From Bacteroidales bacterium (lineage in GTDB: Bacteria > Bacteroidota > Bacteroidia > Bacteroidales > Bacteroidaceae): a stretch of 6,734 bases of DNA. The stretch is from the NCBI GenBank assembly GCA_004555245.1, contig SFIS01000099.1:1-6734 (forward strand). The letters run 5' to 3'. How positions within the stretch are numbered: the first letter of the stretch is position 1; each line of letters opens with the position of its first letter. Positions 1 through 6,249 of the stretch are shown here, piece after piece. A program made the translations under genes and the position numbers. The notes beneath the pieces are model-generated. The model worked only from the letters and a program-made list of their open reading frames with translations, did not search any database and was not told the DNA's origin.

Positions 1-1
1 C

Positions 2-76
2 GATAAAGACGCTCCGTGGGAGGATGTCACCAGACTCAAGTACATTGAGGAACTTACCAAGACTCTTGATGTATAG
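2..76 (+). CDS. 3' end of an unidentified protein-coding gene (partial)
   Basis: Reading from base 2 gives 24 codons, ending KYIEELTKTLDV, then a TAG stop at 74-76. The stretch is charged and looks like an amphipathic C-terminal helix, which is credible for a real protein end. Too little is present to name a family. The gene converges with the 750-residue gene on the other strand, with only 50 bases between the two stop codons and no clear hairpin terminator in that gap. Continuing the frame upstream of the window would confirm or refute it. Confidence 0.55.
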   Translation, partial: DKDAPWEDVTRLKYIEELTKTLDV

Positions 77-126
77 GGTTTAAAATACGGGATTCTTTAA
101 TAAAACACACGCATGGTGCATCTGCC

Positions 127-2379
127 TCACCTCACGATATGCTTCCTGCCGTTAACGACATAGATGCCGCGCGGCAGTCCGTCCAGCGTGAGGGCGTGAG
201 GGCGTATGCATATGCCTGTCAGCGTATAGACATCGTTGGCATCGTGATGCGACAGGGGACCGTCGCCGGTGATGCCCTCGATTGCCGTGGTGTCGTCGCT
301 GATGCCGTTGAAGCTCACGGAGAACGTGTGGCGCTTGGTGGAATTGGCTGCGCCGGTCTGATGCTCGTCCTCTATCCAGGAACGGTAGGCCTTCATCTTC
401 ATGTCTTTGGACAGATGATAGAGGTCGCCGCCGCTGAAGGCGAAGCTGCCCTTAGGGACGGCAATGCCTGCCGCGGAGTTGTCAAGATAGACATAGGTGC
501 CGCAGAATGTCACCTTGCATTCATTGTCGGCAGAGGTGAAGGTCTCGCCTCGGTGGTGGCCGTTGCCGTTATTTTCCTTACGCTCTGCTATCTCGTCCTT
601 TATCGTCTTCTTGTTGAGTGAGACACGTTCGATGACATAGTAGGATCTTATCTTCCGCTGCGCTTTGTCGTGTGAGATGTATTCCTCCGTCTTGCCTTCA
701 AAGTCGGTGTAGATGATGTAGTTCTTGTCCTTCTTCATCACGACATCTCCCAGAGCCTTTCTGTCGAGGCTGACGAGCTGGAACTTCAGCGATGCCGGCG
801 ACGCGAAGCCTTTGAACTCAGCCAGCTTGGCTGTGCTCTTGAATGTGGAAGAGAACTGCTCCTTCGTCACGTCGAACGGCAGGGTGAGGGTGTTCCACTT
901 GCCCATCGTGAATTTCCGCTCAAGCAGGAGCGTGCGCTTCTGGTAGTCATGGTCGTCACCTTCCGTATAAATCTCGCTCGGGATGATGTCCGTGTCGTTC
1001 TCGCTCAGCACCACTTCCTCGCCGAGAAACTTCAGCCCAAAGTCGTCGAAGCAGAGGAAGTCGCCGCTGCCCATGTCCTTAGTGACCTCTATTCCTATCT
1101 CTATCTCCGTGCCGTCCGTGCCGTCGGCGACAGGGACATAGATCATGACGTAGTTGGGATAATACTCGTAGAAGAACGCCTGCCCCGCCTCTTTCATCGA
1201 GGCGATGATGCCGGCGTCGGCATCTTGGTCAGCTCCCTCGCCCGGCGTGCCCGGCGTTTCCTTGCTTGCCTTCGACGGCAGGCTGGCATAAGCATATTTC
1301 GACGACGGCGTGGCAGGGCGTGACGTCCCGCTGCTCAGACGCGCAAACAGTTCGCCGAGCGGCTCCTCCGTCGCTGTCTTGTTGTAGAAGAAGCCCTCAC
1401 AGTCGAGACGATACCAGCCGGACTTGGGCACCTTAATCTTCTGGTAGATCATGTCGCCGTCCTTCCCGTTGGTCAGACAGGCGTTGTAGAACATTCCGTA
1501 CGTTTGGTTATCATTTGTAACCGGACTTGCGCCGAACGCCGAGGTGTTGGCATTGGTCACGCAGGACATCGTGCTTCCCTCGACGAGATGCTTATACCAC
1601 CCCTCTCCCGTGGCAGCGCCTCCAGTGCCCTCGGCCTTGCCGACATTGCCTGCTGAGGTACCGTCGTTGTACTTGTTCATGCGGTTGAAGTTCTGCGCAC
1701 GTATGAGAAACGATGCGTCTGAGGGATTGTTGTTGGTGTAGGTGTTCTCGAAGTTAGCCTTGATCTCCTCCTCCGTCACAATCTTCCAATAGCCGTAGTA
1801 CTTCTTCGTGTCCGAATCTTCAAGTTCGGAAGGCTGGTCAGTGCTGTCATAGATGCCGGTCTTGGGTTTGCCCCACAGCGTTCCGCCGAGGAGGTCGCCG
1901 CCGGCGTACATGTATTTGCCGTTGCTTTTCAGCTCATAGACGAACTCCGTGGCGTTCACCGTGGCGTCGCCAGTTATCGGGGTCAATGTCCATTCGTAGT
2001 TCTCGCCGCGGTCCCAGTAGAATCCCGTGCCGCCAGCAGAGTTTCCCACATAGGCGAAATACTCGCCCTCTCCCTGCCCGGAAGTGTTTTTGAAAGGCCC
2101 TTGGATGGTGTAGTTTCCGTTGGACAGCTTCGTCAGAGTCACAGGCAGGCCGACAGTGAACACCATGCCTTGCGTGCCCCAATAGCCGCCGGCATTGAGA
2201 AACAGGTCCTGCCCTACGTTGTAGAGATAAAGGTTAGACTTGCTGGTAGTAGTTTCCGTAAAAAACAAATCGATGTTTTCGCCTGGTCCGTGGAACTCAC
2301 TCTTAGGGACAATGTACTGTTGCTGAGCATGAATGGCAATGCATAAAGCCATCATGCAACTAAACATATAGTTGCGCAT
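127..2379 (-). CDS. Secreted multidomain Bacteroidales surface protein, 750 residues, function unknown
   Basis: The protein starts at the ATG at 2377-2379 with a signal peptide (hydrophobic residues 5-17, likely cleavage after IHA18). Residues about 45-205 hold a beta-rich module (LYLYNVGQDLFLNAGGYWGTQ, then repeated aromatic/Gly strands) resembling ricin-like or trefoil-like lectin modules of Prevotella surface proteins. Residues about 222-455 look like a beta-sandwich, opening FLIRAQNF and closing DFLCFDDFGLKFLG, a pattern often seen in carbohydrate-binding modules. Residues about 483-560 contain a WNTLTLPF motif common in large Prevotella secreted proteins. The last 35 residues (DVYTLTG...LDGLPRGIYVVNGRK) match the short C-terminal tail common in this group, perhaps a secretion or sorting signal. 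No catalytic motif is recognised. It lies downstream of the glycan operon but is separated by a terminator and has its own putative promoter. A glycan-binding or adhesin role is inference. Confidence 0.85.
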   Translation of the reverse strand: MRNYMFSCMMALCIAIHAQQQYIVPKSEFHGPGENIDLFFTETTTSKSNLYLYNVGQDLFLNAGGYWGTQGMVFTVGLPVTLTKLSNGNYTIQGPFKNTSGQGEGEYFAYVGNSAGGTGFYWDRGENYEWTLTPITGDATVNATEFVYELKSNGKYMYAGGDLLGGTLWGKPKTGIYDSTDQPSELEDSDTKKYYGYWKIVTEEEIKANFENTYTNNNPSDASFLIRAQNFNRMNKYNDGTSAGNVGKAEGTGGAATGEGWYKHLVEGSTMSCVTNANTSAFGASPVTNDNQTYGMFYNACLTNGKDGDMIYQKIKVPKSGWYRLDCEGFFYNKTATEEPLGELFARLSSGTSRPATPSSKYAYASLPSKASKETPGTPGEGADQDADAGIIASMKEAGQAFFYEYYPNYVMIYVPVADGTDGTEIEIGIEVTKDMGSGDFLCFDDFGLKFLGEEVVLSENDTDIIPSEIYTEGDDHDYQKRTLLLERKFTMGKWNTLTLPFDVTKEQFSSTFKSTAKLAEFKGFASPASLKFQLVSLDRKALGDVVMKKDKNYIIYTDFEGKTEEYISHDKAQRKIRSYYVIERVSLNKKTIKDEIAERKENNGNGHHRGETFTSADNECKVTFCGTYVYLDNSAAGIAVPKGSFAFSGGDLYHLSKDMKMKAYRSWIEDEHQTGAANSTKRHTFSVSFNGISDDTTAIEGITGDGPLSHHDANDVYTLTGICIRPHALTLDGLPRGIYVVNGRKHIVR

Positions 2380-2419
2380 ATATTAATTCTTTCTATATTA
2401 CTTCAATGATAATTACTTG

Positions 2420-2427
2420 CAAATTTA
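2420..2427 (-). promoter_or_regulatory. Putative Bacteroidetes -7 promoter box for the 750-residue gene
   Basis: On the minus strand the sequence is TAAATTTG, an exact match to the Bacteroidetes -7 consensus TAnnTTTG. It lies 40 bases upstream of the start codon in very AT-rich DNA, giving a predicted leader of roughly 30-35 bases. A -33 element is weak: only GTTC is found 19 bases upstream, against the expected TTTG. The fit of the -7 box and its position are seen; promoter activity is inferred. Confidence 0.5.
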
Positions 2428-2475
2428 GCAAATATTTTGACTGATTGAACCACGGTTTAAACATATTTATTAAAC

Positions 2476-2483
2476 GGGGGGGG
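2476..2483. repeat. Run of eight G in an AT-rich promoter region
   Basis: The run of G (C on the minus strand) lies about 50 bases upstream of the putative -7 box of the 750-residue gene, in otherwise A/T-dominated DNA. Such tracts can change length by strand slippage. Whether this one does cannot be seen from one sequence. Confidence 0.6.
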
Positions 2484-2530
2484 TAAATAACAGAATTTAA
2501 CCCTTTACGACTCCACAATAATTAGTTTCA

Positions 2531-2602
2531 CAAGACATACAGCATCACCCCGACACACGAAAAGGCGGGGCGGCGGGACGGGCATCCTGCCTGTGTGTCT
2601 TG
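2531..2602. repeat. Imperfect inverted repeat, 12-base arms
   Basis: The arms CAAGACATACAG (2531-2542) and CTGTGTGTCTTG (2591-2602) are complementary at 11 of 12 positions; the exception is a T opposite G, which can still pair in a plus-strand transcript. Inside is a smaller CCCCG/CGGGG pair (2548-2552 with 2566-2570). No T run follows either side, so a terminator is not supported. It could be remnant repeat DNA or a weak structure. Confidence 0.45.
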
Positions 2603-2614
2603 CCATGTTGGCTG

Positions 2615-2692
2615 AGGCTTGCGCAACAGAGCTTCGTGCATACGAAAAGGCGCAGGCTTGCAGAACAGAGCTGTGGGCATATGAAAAGGCGC
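2615..2692. repeat. Two tandem copies of a 39-bp repeat
   Basis: Copy 1 covers 2615-2653 and copy 2 covers 2654-2692; they match at 33 of 39 positions. Both begin AGGCTTGC, share AACAGAGCT in the middle, and end in GAAAAGGCGC. A shorter third match to the end of the unit (ACGAAAAGGCG) lies at 2557-2567. The end of copy 2 forms part of the stem and the T run of the adjacent terminator. The unit length is a multiple of three, which explains the open plus-strand frame across it. Confidence 0.85.
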
Positions 2693-2728
2693 AAAAGCAG
2701 CATCTTACGGATATTGCTTTTGCGCCTT
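2686..2728 (-). terminator. Intrinsic terminator of the GH26-GH5 operon
   Basis: A perfect 14-bp stem (AAGGCGCAAAAGCA at 2686-2699 with TGCTTTTGCGCCTT at 2715-2728) encloses a 15-base loop. On the minus strand the stem ends in CCTT and runs into TTC, giving a short run of four T after the G/C pairs. It begins 33 bases after the stop codon of the GH26-like lipoprotein gene. On the plus strand no T run follows, so it is assigned to the minus strand. Confidence 0.72.
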
Positions 2729-2761
2729 GCGGGATGATAAAAGGTTGGTCGGCGGAGCTGA

Positions 2762-3904
2762 CTAATGCTGCTCTGCCTTCAGATACAGCCCGTTGACATC
2801 GTGGGCGAAGAGGGTGCGGGGATGGTTGTAGAGCTTCATGAAGCCGTCGATACCACCGCTGCCGGGGTAGGGGACGTATGCCGTGTGGCTGCCAGGCTCG
2901 CCGCTGTTGGGTCCGAAGACGGCGTAGGAGATTCCGGGGCGTGTGACAAGGGGCAGGAGGGTGTCGGAGAAGAAAGTGTCGGAGAGGCTGTTTGCGATGC
3001 CTGCCGTCACTCCCGCTGCCACCTGTTTCAGCGACGCCACCTCGGCGAGGATGTCGATGGCCGATGCCAGTGTCTTGGCGTAATGTGCCGTGTCTGTCGC
3101 TTCGGGTGCGAGGGCGTGGAGGTTGACAACGCTGACACCTGAGCGGGGGTAGCGGCTGAGGAACTCATCGAGTGTCGGCATGGCACGGCATGAATATCCG
3201 AAGACGGCGTTTGTCACGCCGGCGGCTCTCAGCCTCTTTGTCAGAGAGGCGTGGAGAGCGCTGTATTCTTGCGGCGGCAGCTGCGCATACCAACGGTCAG
3301 ACCTGTCCAAAGGCAGGGGGACGAGGCACACGGGGGCTTTGATGCCGTAGCCGTCGGAGAGTGACGAGAGATATTCTGCCGCTGCCCTGACGTATTCTTC
3401 TTCACATTTCTTAGATGTCGGGCGGGGCATGGTCCAGAAGAGGAGCGTCAGTCCGCCGCGGCGTGACATGGCGAGGATGTCCTGCCGGATGACATCGAAA
3501 CGGATGCCGTCAACGTTACGGTCGTGCCCTTCTTCTATGCCTGCCAGCTCGCAGGCGGTCACGATGGGGTGGTCGTTGCAGATGCTGTTGATGTCGCTGC
3601 GCGTCTCTGCGCCCACGCTGTCGCACCGCCACCCGACGCCGCTGACTGTTGCGTACCATTGGCCTATCATCACGCCTTGTGAGGCAAAGCGCGGAAGGTT
3701 GGCGGCGAGGTTCTCTGTGCGTTCTGTCATGCCAGACGCACCAAGCTTATCGTAGCTCTGCTTTGAGCCGTTACGGCATCCTGCCACAAGCAGGAGGCAG
3801 AGGAGGAGAGTGATGTGGGTTTTCAATTCTTTTGTTTTTGGTTTGGCGTTCGTAACGTTGGTGTTGTTCGTAACGTCGGTGACGTTGGTGGTGTCAACTG
3901 ACAT
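2762..3904 (-). CDS. GH26-fold lipoprotein lacking both catalytic glutamates (probable pseudoenzyme)
   Basis: The 380-residue reading starts at an ATG overlapping the upstream stop by one base. A hydrophobic run and lipobox LLVAGC put the lipidated Cys at residue 43; the next residues (RNGSKQ) lack the acidic surface-export signature known in Bacteroides. The body follows GH26 mannanases along its length: VMIGQWYATVSGVGW (78-92), a RSD element (102-104), FDVIRQDILAMSRRGGLTLLFW (136-157), LLPLV with ISYAVF (316-330), and YVPYPGSGGIDGFMKLYNHPRTLF (343-366). Where active enzymes have the acid/base motif RPFHE it reads VPLPL (195-199). Where the nucleophile motif reads ALTETG it has AGVTAG (297-302), with Thr300 or Ala301 in the Glu position. 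The following WFWWG is also lost. Normal mannanase activity is therefore unlikely, and glycan binding is a guess. The first 28 residues, Asn/Thr-rich, are unusual before a signal peptide; a TTG at 3826 could be the true start, giving MKTHITLLLCLLLVAGC. Confidence 0.8.
   Translation of the reverse strand: MSVDTTNVTDVTNNTNVTNAKPKTKELKTHITLLLCLLLVAGCRNGSKQSYDKLGASGMTERTENLAANLPRFASQGVMIGQWYATVSGVGWRCDSVGAETRSDINSICNDHPIVTACELAGIEEGHDRNVDGIRFDVIRQDILAMSRRGGLTLLFWTMPRPTSKKCEEEYVRAAAEYLSSLSDGYGIKAPVCLVPLPLDRSDRWYAQLPPQEYSALHASLTKRLRAAGVTNAVFGYSCRAMPTLDEFLSRYPRSGVSVVNLHALAPEATDTAHYAKTLASAIDILAEVASLKQVAAGVTAGIANSLSDTFFSDTLLPLVTRPGISYAVFGPNSGEPGSHTAYVPYPGSGGIDGFMKLYNHPRTLFAHDVNGLYLKAEQH
3848..3883. 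repeat. Two tandem copies of an 18-bp repeat at the start of the GH26-like gene
   Basis: Copies at 3848-3865 and 3866-3883 share GTTCGTAACGTYGGTG and differ at three positions; a partial third unit (GTTGGTG) follows from 3884. The period is six codons, so on the minus strand it is read as NVT-rich peptide between the ATG at 3904 and the signal-peptide core. It is either a low-complexity N-terminal extension or, if translation starts at the TTG at 3826, a repeat in a 77-base spacer. Confidence 0.75.
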
Positions 3905-3906
3905 TA
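3902..3906 (-). promoter_or_regulatory. TAATG stop/start overlap, likely translational coupling
   Basis: On the minus strand the TAA stop of the GH26-GH5 gene (3906-3904) shares its last A with the ATG (3904-3902) of the GH26-like lipoprotein gene. This arrangement usually allows terminating ribosomes to reinitiate, linking the output of the two proteins. It holds only if the ATG at 3904, not the TTG at 3826, is the start used. Confidence 0.55.
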
Positions 3907-6249
3907 TTTGTAATACTCGTTTTTCATTGCATCGACAACGTTGGGCAGTGTCCATTGCGGCACTTCGCGGTCGTTCGCGTCGAAGATGCTCATCCAATAG
4001 AACGTGGCGATGTCCAGCGCCTTTGCCTGCGCCACCATGTCGGCTGCCTGGTCGGCTGCTGCCTTCTTTAACTTGTCTGATGACGAGGCGTTTATCGTGA
4101 CATTATTGCCGTGAGGGCCGTATTCGCCGATAATACACGGCATGCCTTTCGACACGAAACGTGTCTTGAGGCGTGTGAACATGGCCTTTATCTCATTGCT
4201 GCATGTCTGGTTCCACTCGCCGTAAGTGTTCACCCAGTCATAGGGGTCGTAGGAGTGTACCTCGACAGCGAGATGTCCCGGGGTGTTGTCTGTAGGGATG
4301 ACAAGGTTGTCGATGACCTCCTGCTGGTGGGCGGCAGAATAGGTGCTGACGATGAGATTGCGCGTAAGGTTGTTGCCGCCTGTGGCTCTGACGGTGTTGA
4401 CAAAGTCCTGGGCATAGCTGTTCACTACAGCGTAGCTGGCCTTGTTAGAGGGCTTGGTCCAGTTGTTGCCGGCGTCGAGCATCTCGTTGTACCCCTCGAA
4501 GAGGAGCCTCTGGCTGTATTTCGAGAAGCGTGTGGCTATCTGTCGCCACAGGTTCTTGTAGCGCGAGCTGTATTTGGTGTAGTTCTCGGCGTCGGCCTTA
4601 ATCCACTGCAGTGGCTCCGTTCCGCTGCCCGTGTCGTGGTGGACGTTGAGGATGACGTAGAGACCGTTGTCGAGAGCGTACTTGACAACCTCCTCAATGC
4701 GGTCCATCCATGTCTCATCGACATTGCCGTCAGCATCGATGTGCTGGTTCCATGACACCGGTATGCGGACAGAGTTGAAGCCTCCGTTCTTCAGGAATGC
4801 CATCTGTGAGGCTGTCACTTGGGGCTGTCCCCACGCTGTCTCATAGACGGAGGGAACCTTATGGTCACCTATCCATTCGCCGCAGGCATCGAACGTGTTG
4901 CCGAGGTTGAAGCCGAGGCCCATGTTGCGGACAGCGGAGACTGCGCTCTCCTCTATGTATGTGGCGTTGACATTGACCATGTCGCGGGTGATGACATCAG
5001 GGCAGGACATTGCGTCTGACCACCATGCGGCATCAGGAAGATTGGAGCCGTACCACGGCATGAACCACGACCAGCGCGCGCCGGCATTCCATACGTCAGA
5101 GATCTTGGCGAACGACGAGTTTTCGCTGTTGCCACACTCGGCGAGGGCAATCATCTTGCCGGGATAACGGGCGGAGAGTTCGGTGTATTCTTTCTTGTTG
5201 TCAGTGGCGGAAGATCCGTACAGGTCGCGGCCTATGATATCGACGTAAGCGTCGCCTGGATACCACGCCGCGTCGTTGTCATATTGTGTGGCGTCGCCGT
5301 TGTAGTTCTGTGATGTCCATACCCAGATAAGGTTGTGTATGCCTTTCTTTTGGAAATGGTCGAACATAGCCTTCCACAGACTCTTGTAAGTCTCAGCTCC
5401 GTCTATTCCCCACCAGAACCAGCTCTTGGCCCATGAGGCGCCAGACTTCAGGCAGGCGTTGCCGGCTGCCTCATGGAATGGGCGCCAGACGGCTGAGATG
5501 CCGTTCTGCTGCAGCTTCAGGAGCACATCGGCGACGAGGTCCATCTGCTCGTAGAACCAGCGGTTCTCCCATGTTCCTGAGACGAGGGCGTTGGCGGCTC
5601 TGAACGTTGTCTGGTCGGTCGAGCATGTCACGCCTGAGCCGTCCTTTCCTACTGTAACACTCTCTGATGTGGGCACATTGAAATGCCACATGAGCTGGAC
5701 AAGGCCTCCGGCATCTGCCCATGATGTGACTGGCGTGATGTCGTCATAGTCTATCCATCCGTTGCCCTTGGGGACATAGATGTGTATGAAGTCAAAGCAG
5801 TTGAAGGCTGGGTAGCGCCCTGTCTGCTTATAGATGTTATCGGCTATCTTTGTGTTCCAGTTGACATCAGCCATTACAGACGAGAGGGTCTTCACGCCGT
5901 AGCATGTGCGTATGTACTTGAACAGGCGCCGTGTGGCTGTCGTGGCAAGAGGGTCGGCAAGGGTGACATCGCTGACATCGCTCTCCTTATAGACGGAGAA
6001 TGTGACATTGCTGATATCGTCAATGGAGAATGTCTCCCATGCGCCGAAATCCTCTAAGCCTTTCACATAGACCTCCATCTTGGCGGGTGTGAACTTCAGC
6101 GATCCGAGAACGTCACTTGTGCCCGTGAGGTTATAGACTGATGTCTTCCCGTTGTTGAGGGTGATGGTTATCTTGTCGCCGTCGCGCTGTGCAGAGGCGG
6201 TGAGCGATATAAGGATGGCGACGAGGGTGTATAGTAGCTTCTTCATCAT
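3904..6249 (-). CDS. Secreted bifunctional glycanase: GH26 beta-mannanase plus GH5 (probably GH5_4) endo-glucanase/glucomannanase
   Basis: From the ATG at 6249 the protein has 781 residues; ATGs at 6255 and 6246 are equally possible, and a frame extension to 6306 precedes the signal peptide and is rejected. Residues 1-21 are a signal peptide ending TASAQ. Residues about 24-90 form a small beta module (ITITLNNGKTSVYNL...DDISNVTFS) like the one in the upstream protein. The GH26 module spans about 103-430: WHFNVP, acid/base Glu260 in RPFHEA, WFWWG, and nucleophile Glu371 in ALAECG. The GH5 module spans about 436-776: GFNLGNTFDA, VRIPVSW, NVHHD, acid/base Glu589 in GYNEM, HSYDPYD, and nucleophile Glu709 in IGEYG. 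The linker between them is very short. GH26 enzymes mostly cut beta-1,4-mannan; GH5_4 enzymes cut beta-glucans, xyloglucan or glucomannan. The combination fits glucomannan breakdown. No C-terminal sorting tail or lipobox is seen. Subfamily and exact substrate are inferred. Confidence 0.93.
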   Translation of the reverse strand: MMKKLLYTLVAILISLTASAQRDGDKITITLNNGKTSVYNLTGTSDVLGSLKFTPAKMEVYVKGLEDFGAWETFSIDDISNVTFSVYKESDVSDVTLADPLATTATRRLFKYIRTCYGVKTLSSVMADVNWNTKIADNIYKQTGRYPAFNCFDFIHIYVPKGNGWIDYDDITPVTSWADAGGLVQLMWHFNVPTSESVTVGKDGSGVTCSTDQTTFRAANALVSGTWENRWFYEQMDLVADVLLKLQQNGISAVWRPFHEAAGNACLKSGASWAKSWFWWGIDGAETYKSLWKAMFDHFQKKGIHNLIWVWTSQNYNGDATQYDNDAAWYPGDAYVDIIGRDLYGSSATDNKKEYTELSARYPGKMIALAECGNSENSSFAKISDVWNAGARWSWFMPWYGSNLPDAAWWSDAMSCPDVITRDMVNVNATYIEESAVSAVRNMGLGFNLGNTFDACGEWIGDHKVPSVYETAWGQPQVTASQMAFLKNGGFNSVRIPVSWNQHIDADGNVDETWMDRIEEVVKYALDNGLYVILNVHHDTGSGTEPLQWIKADAENYTKYSSRYKNLWRQIATRFSKYSQRLLFEGYNEMLDAGNNWTKPSNKASYAVVNSYAQDFVNTVRATGGNNLTRNLIVSTYSAAHQQEVIDNLVIPTDNTPGHLAVEVHSYDPYDWVNTYGEWNQTCSNEIKAMFTRLKTRFVSKGMPCIIGEYGPHGNNVTINASSSDKLKKAAADQAADMVAQAKALDIATFYWMSIFDANDREVPQWTLPNVVDAMKNEYYK

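Larger units (their letters stand above)
2380..2761. other. Intergenic region between the glycan operon and the 750-residue gene
   Basis: This 382-base gap separates two genes on the same strand and divides into two parts. Bases 2380-2530 are AT-rich and hold the putative promoter and an isolated G8 run. Bases 2531-2761 are GC-richer and hold an inverted repeat, a 39-bp tandem repeat and the operon terminator. A plus-strand frame at 2593-2796 is open but only translates the tandem repeat as a 13-residue repeat, so it is not called as a gene. Confidence 0.7.

Noticed and set aside
77..126. Bidirectional terminator between the convergent genes
   Set aside because: The gap is AT-rich but shows no stem with enough G/C pairs followed by a T run.
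139..621. Open plus-strand frame of 160 codons
   Set aside because: It lies wholly opposite the 750-residue gene, has no domain or signal, and its composition is that of an antisense frame in GC-rich coding DNA.
2615..2692. Possible CRISPR array
   Set aside because: The two 39-bp copies are directly adjacent with no unique spacers and there are no cas genes.
2593..2796. Plus-strand frame of 67 codons with a 13-residue repeat
   Set aside because: The repeat is the translation of the 39-bp DNA repeat, the frame crosses the terminator hairpin, and it runs into the 3' end of the opposite gene; no start signal is seen.
3905..3997. Upstream extension of the GH26-like lipoprotein gene to an ATG at 3997
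   Set aside because: It overlaps the end of the GH5 module out of frame and would move the lipobox to residue 74; the ATG at the TAATG overlap or the TTG at 3826 is preferred.
4111..4755. Open plus-strand frame of 214 codons
   Set aside because: It is antisense to the GH5 module, where the minus strand carries all catalytic motifs; its Val/Ala/Asp-rich composition is typical of a mirrored frame.
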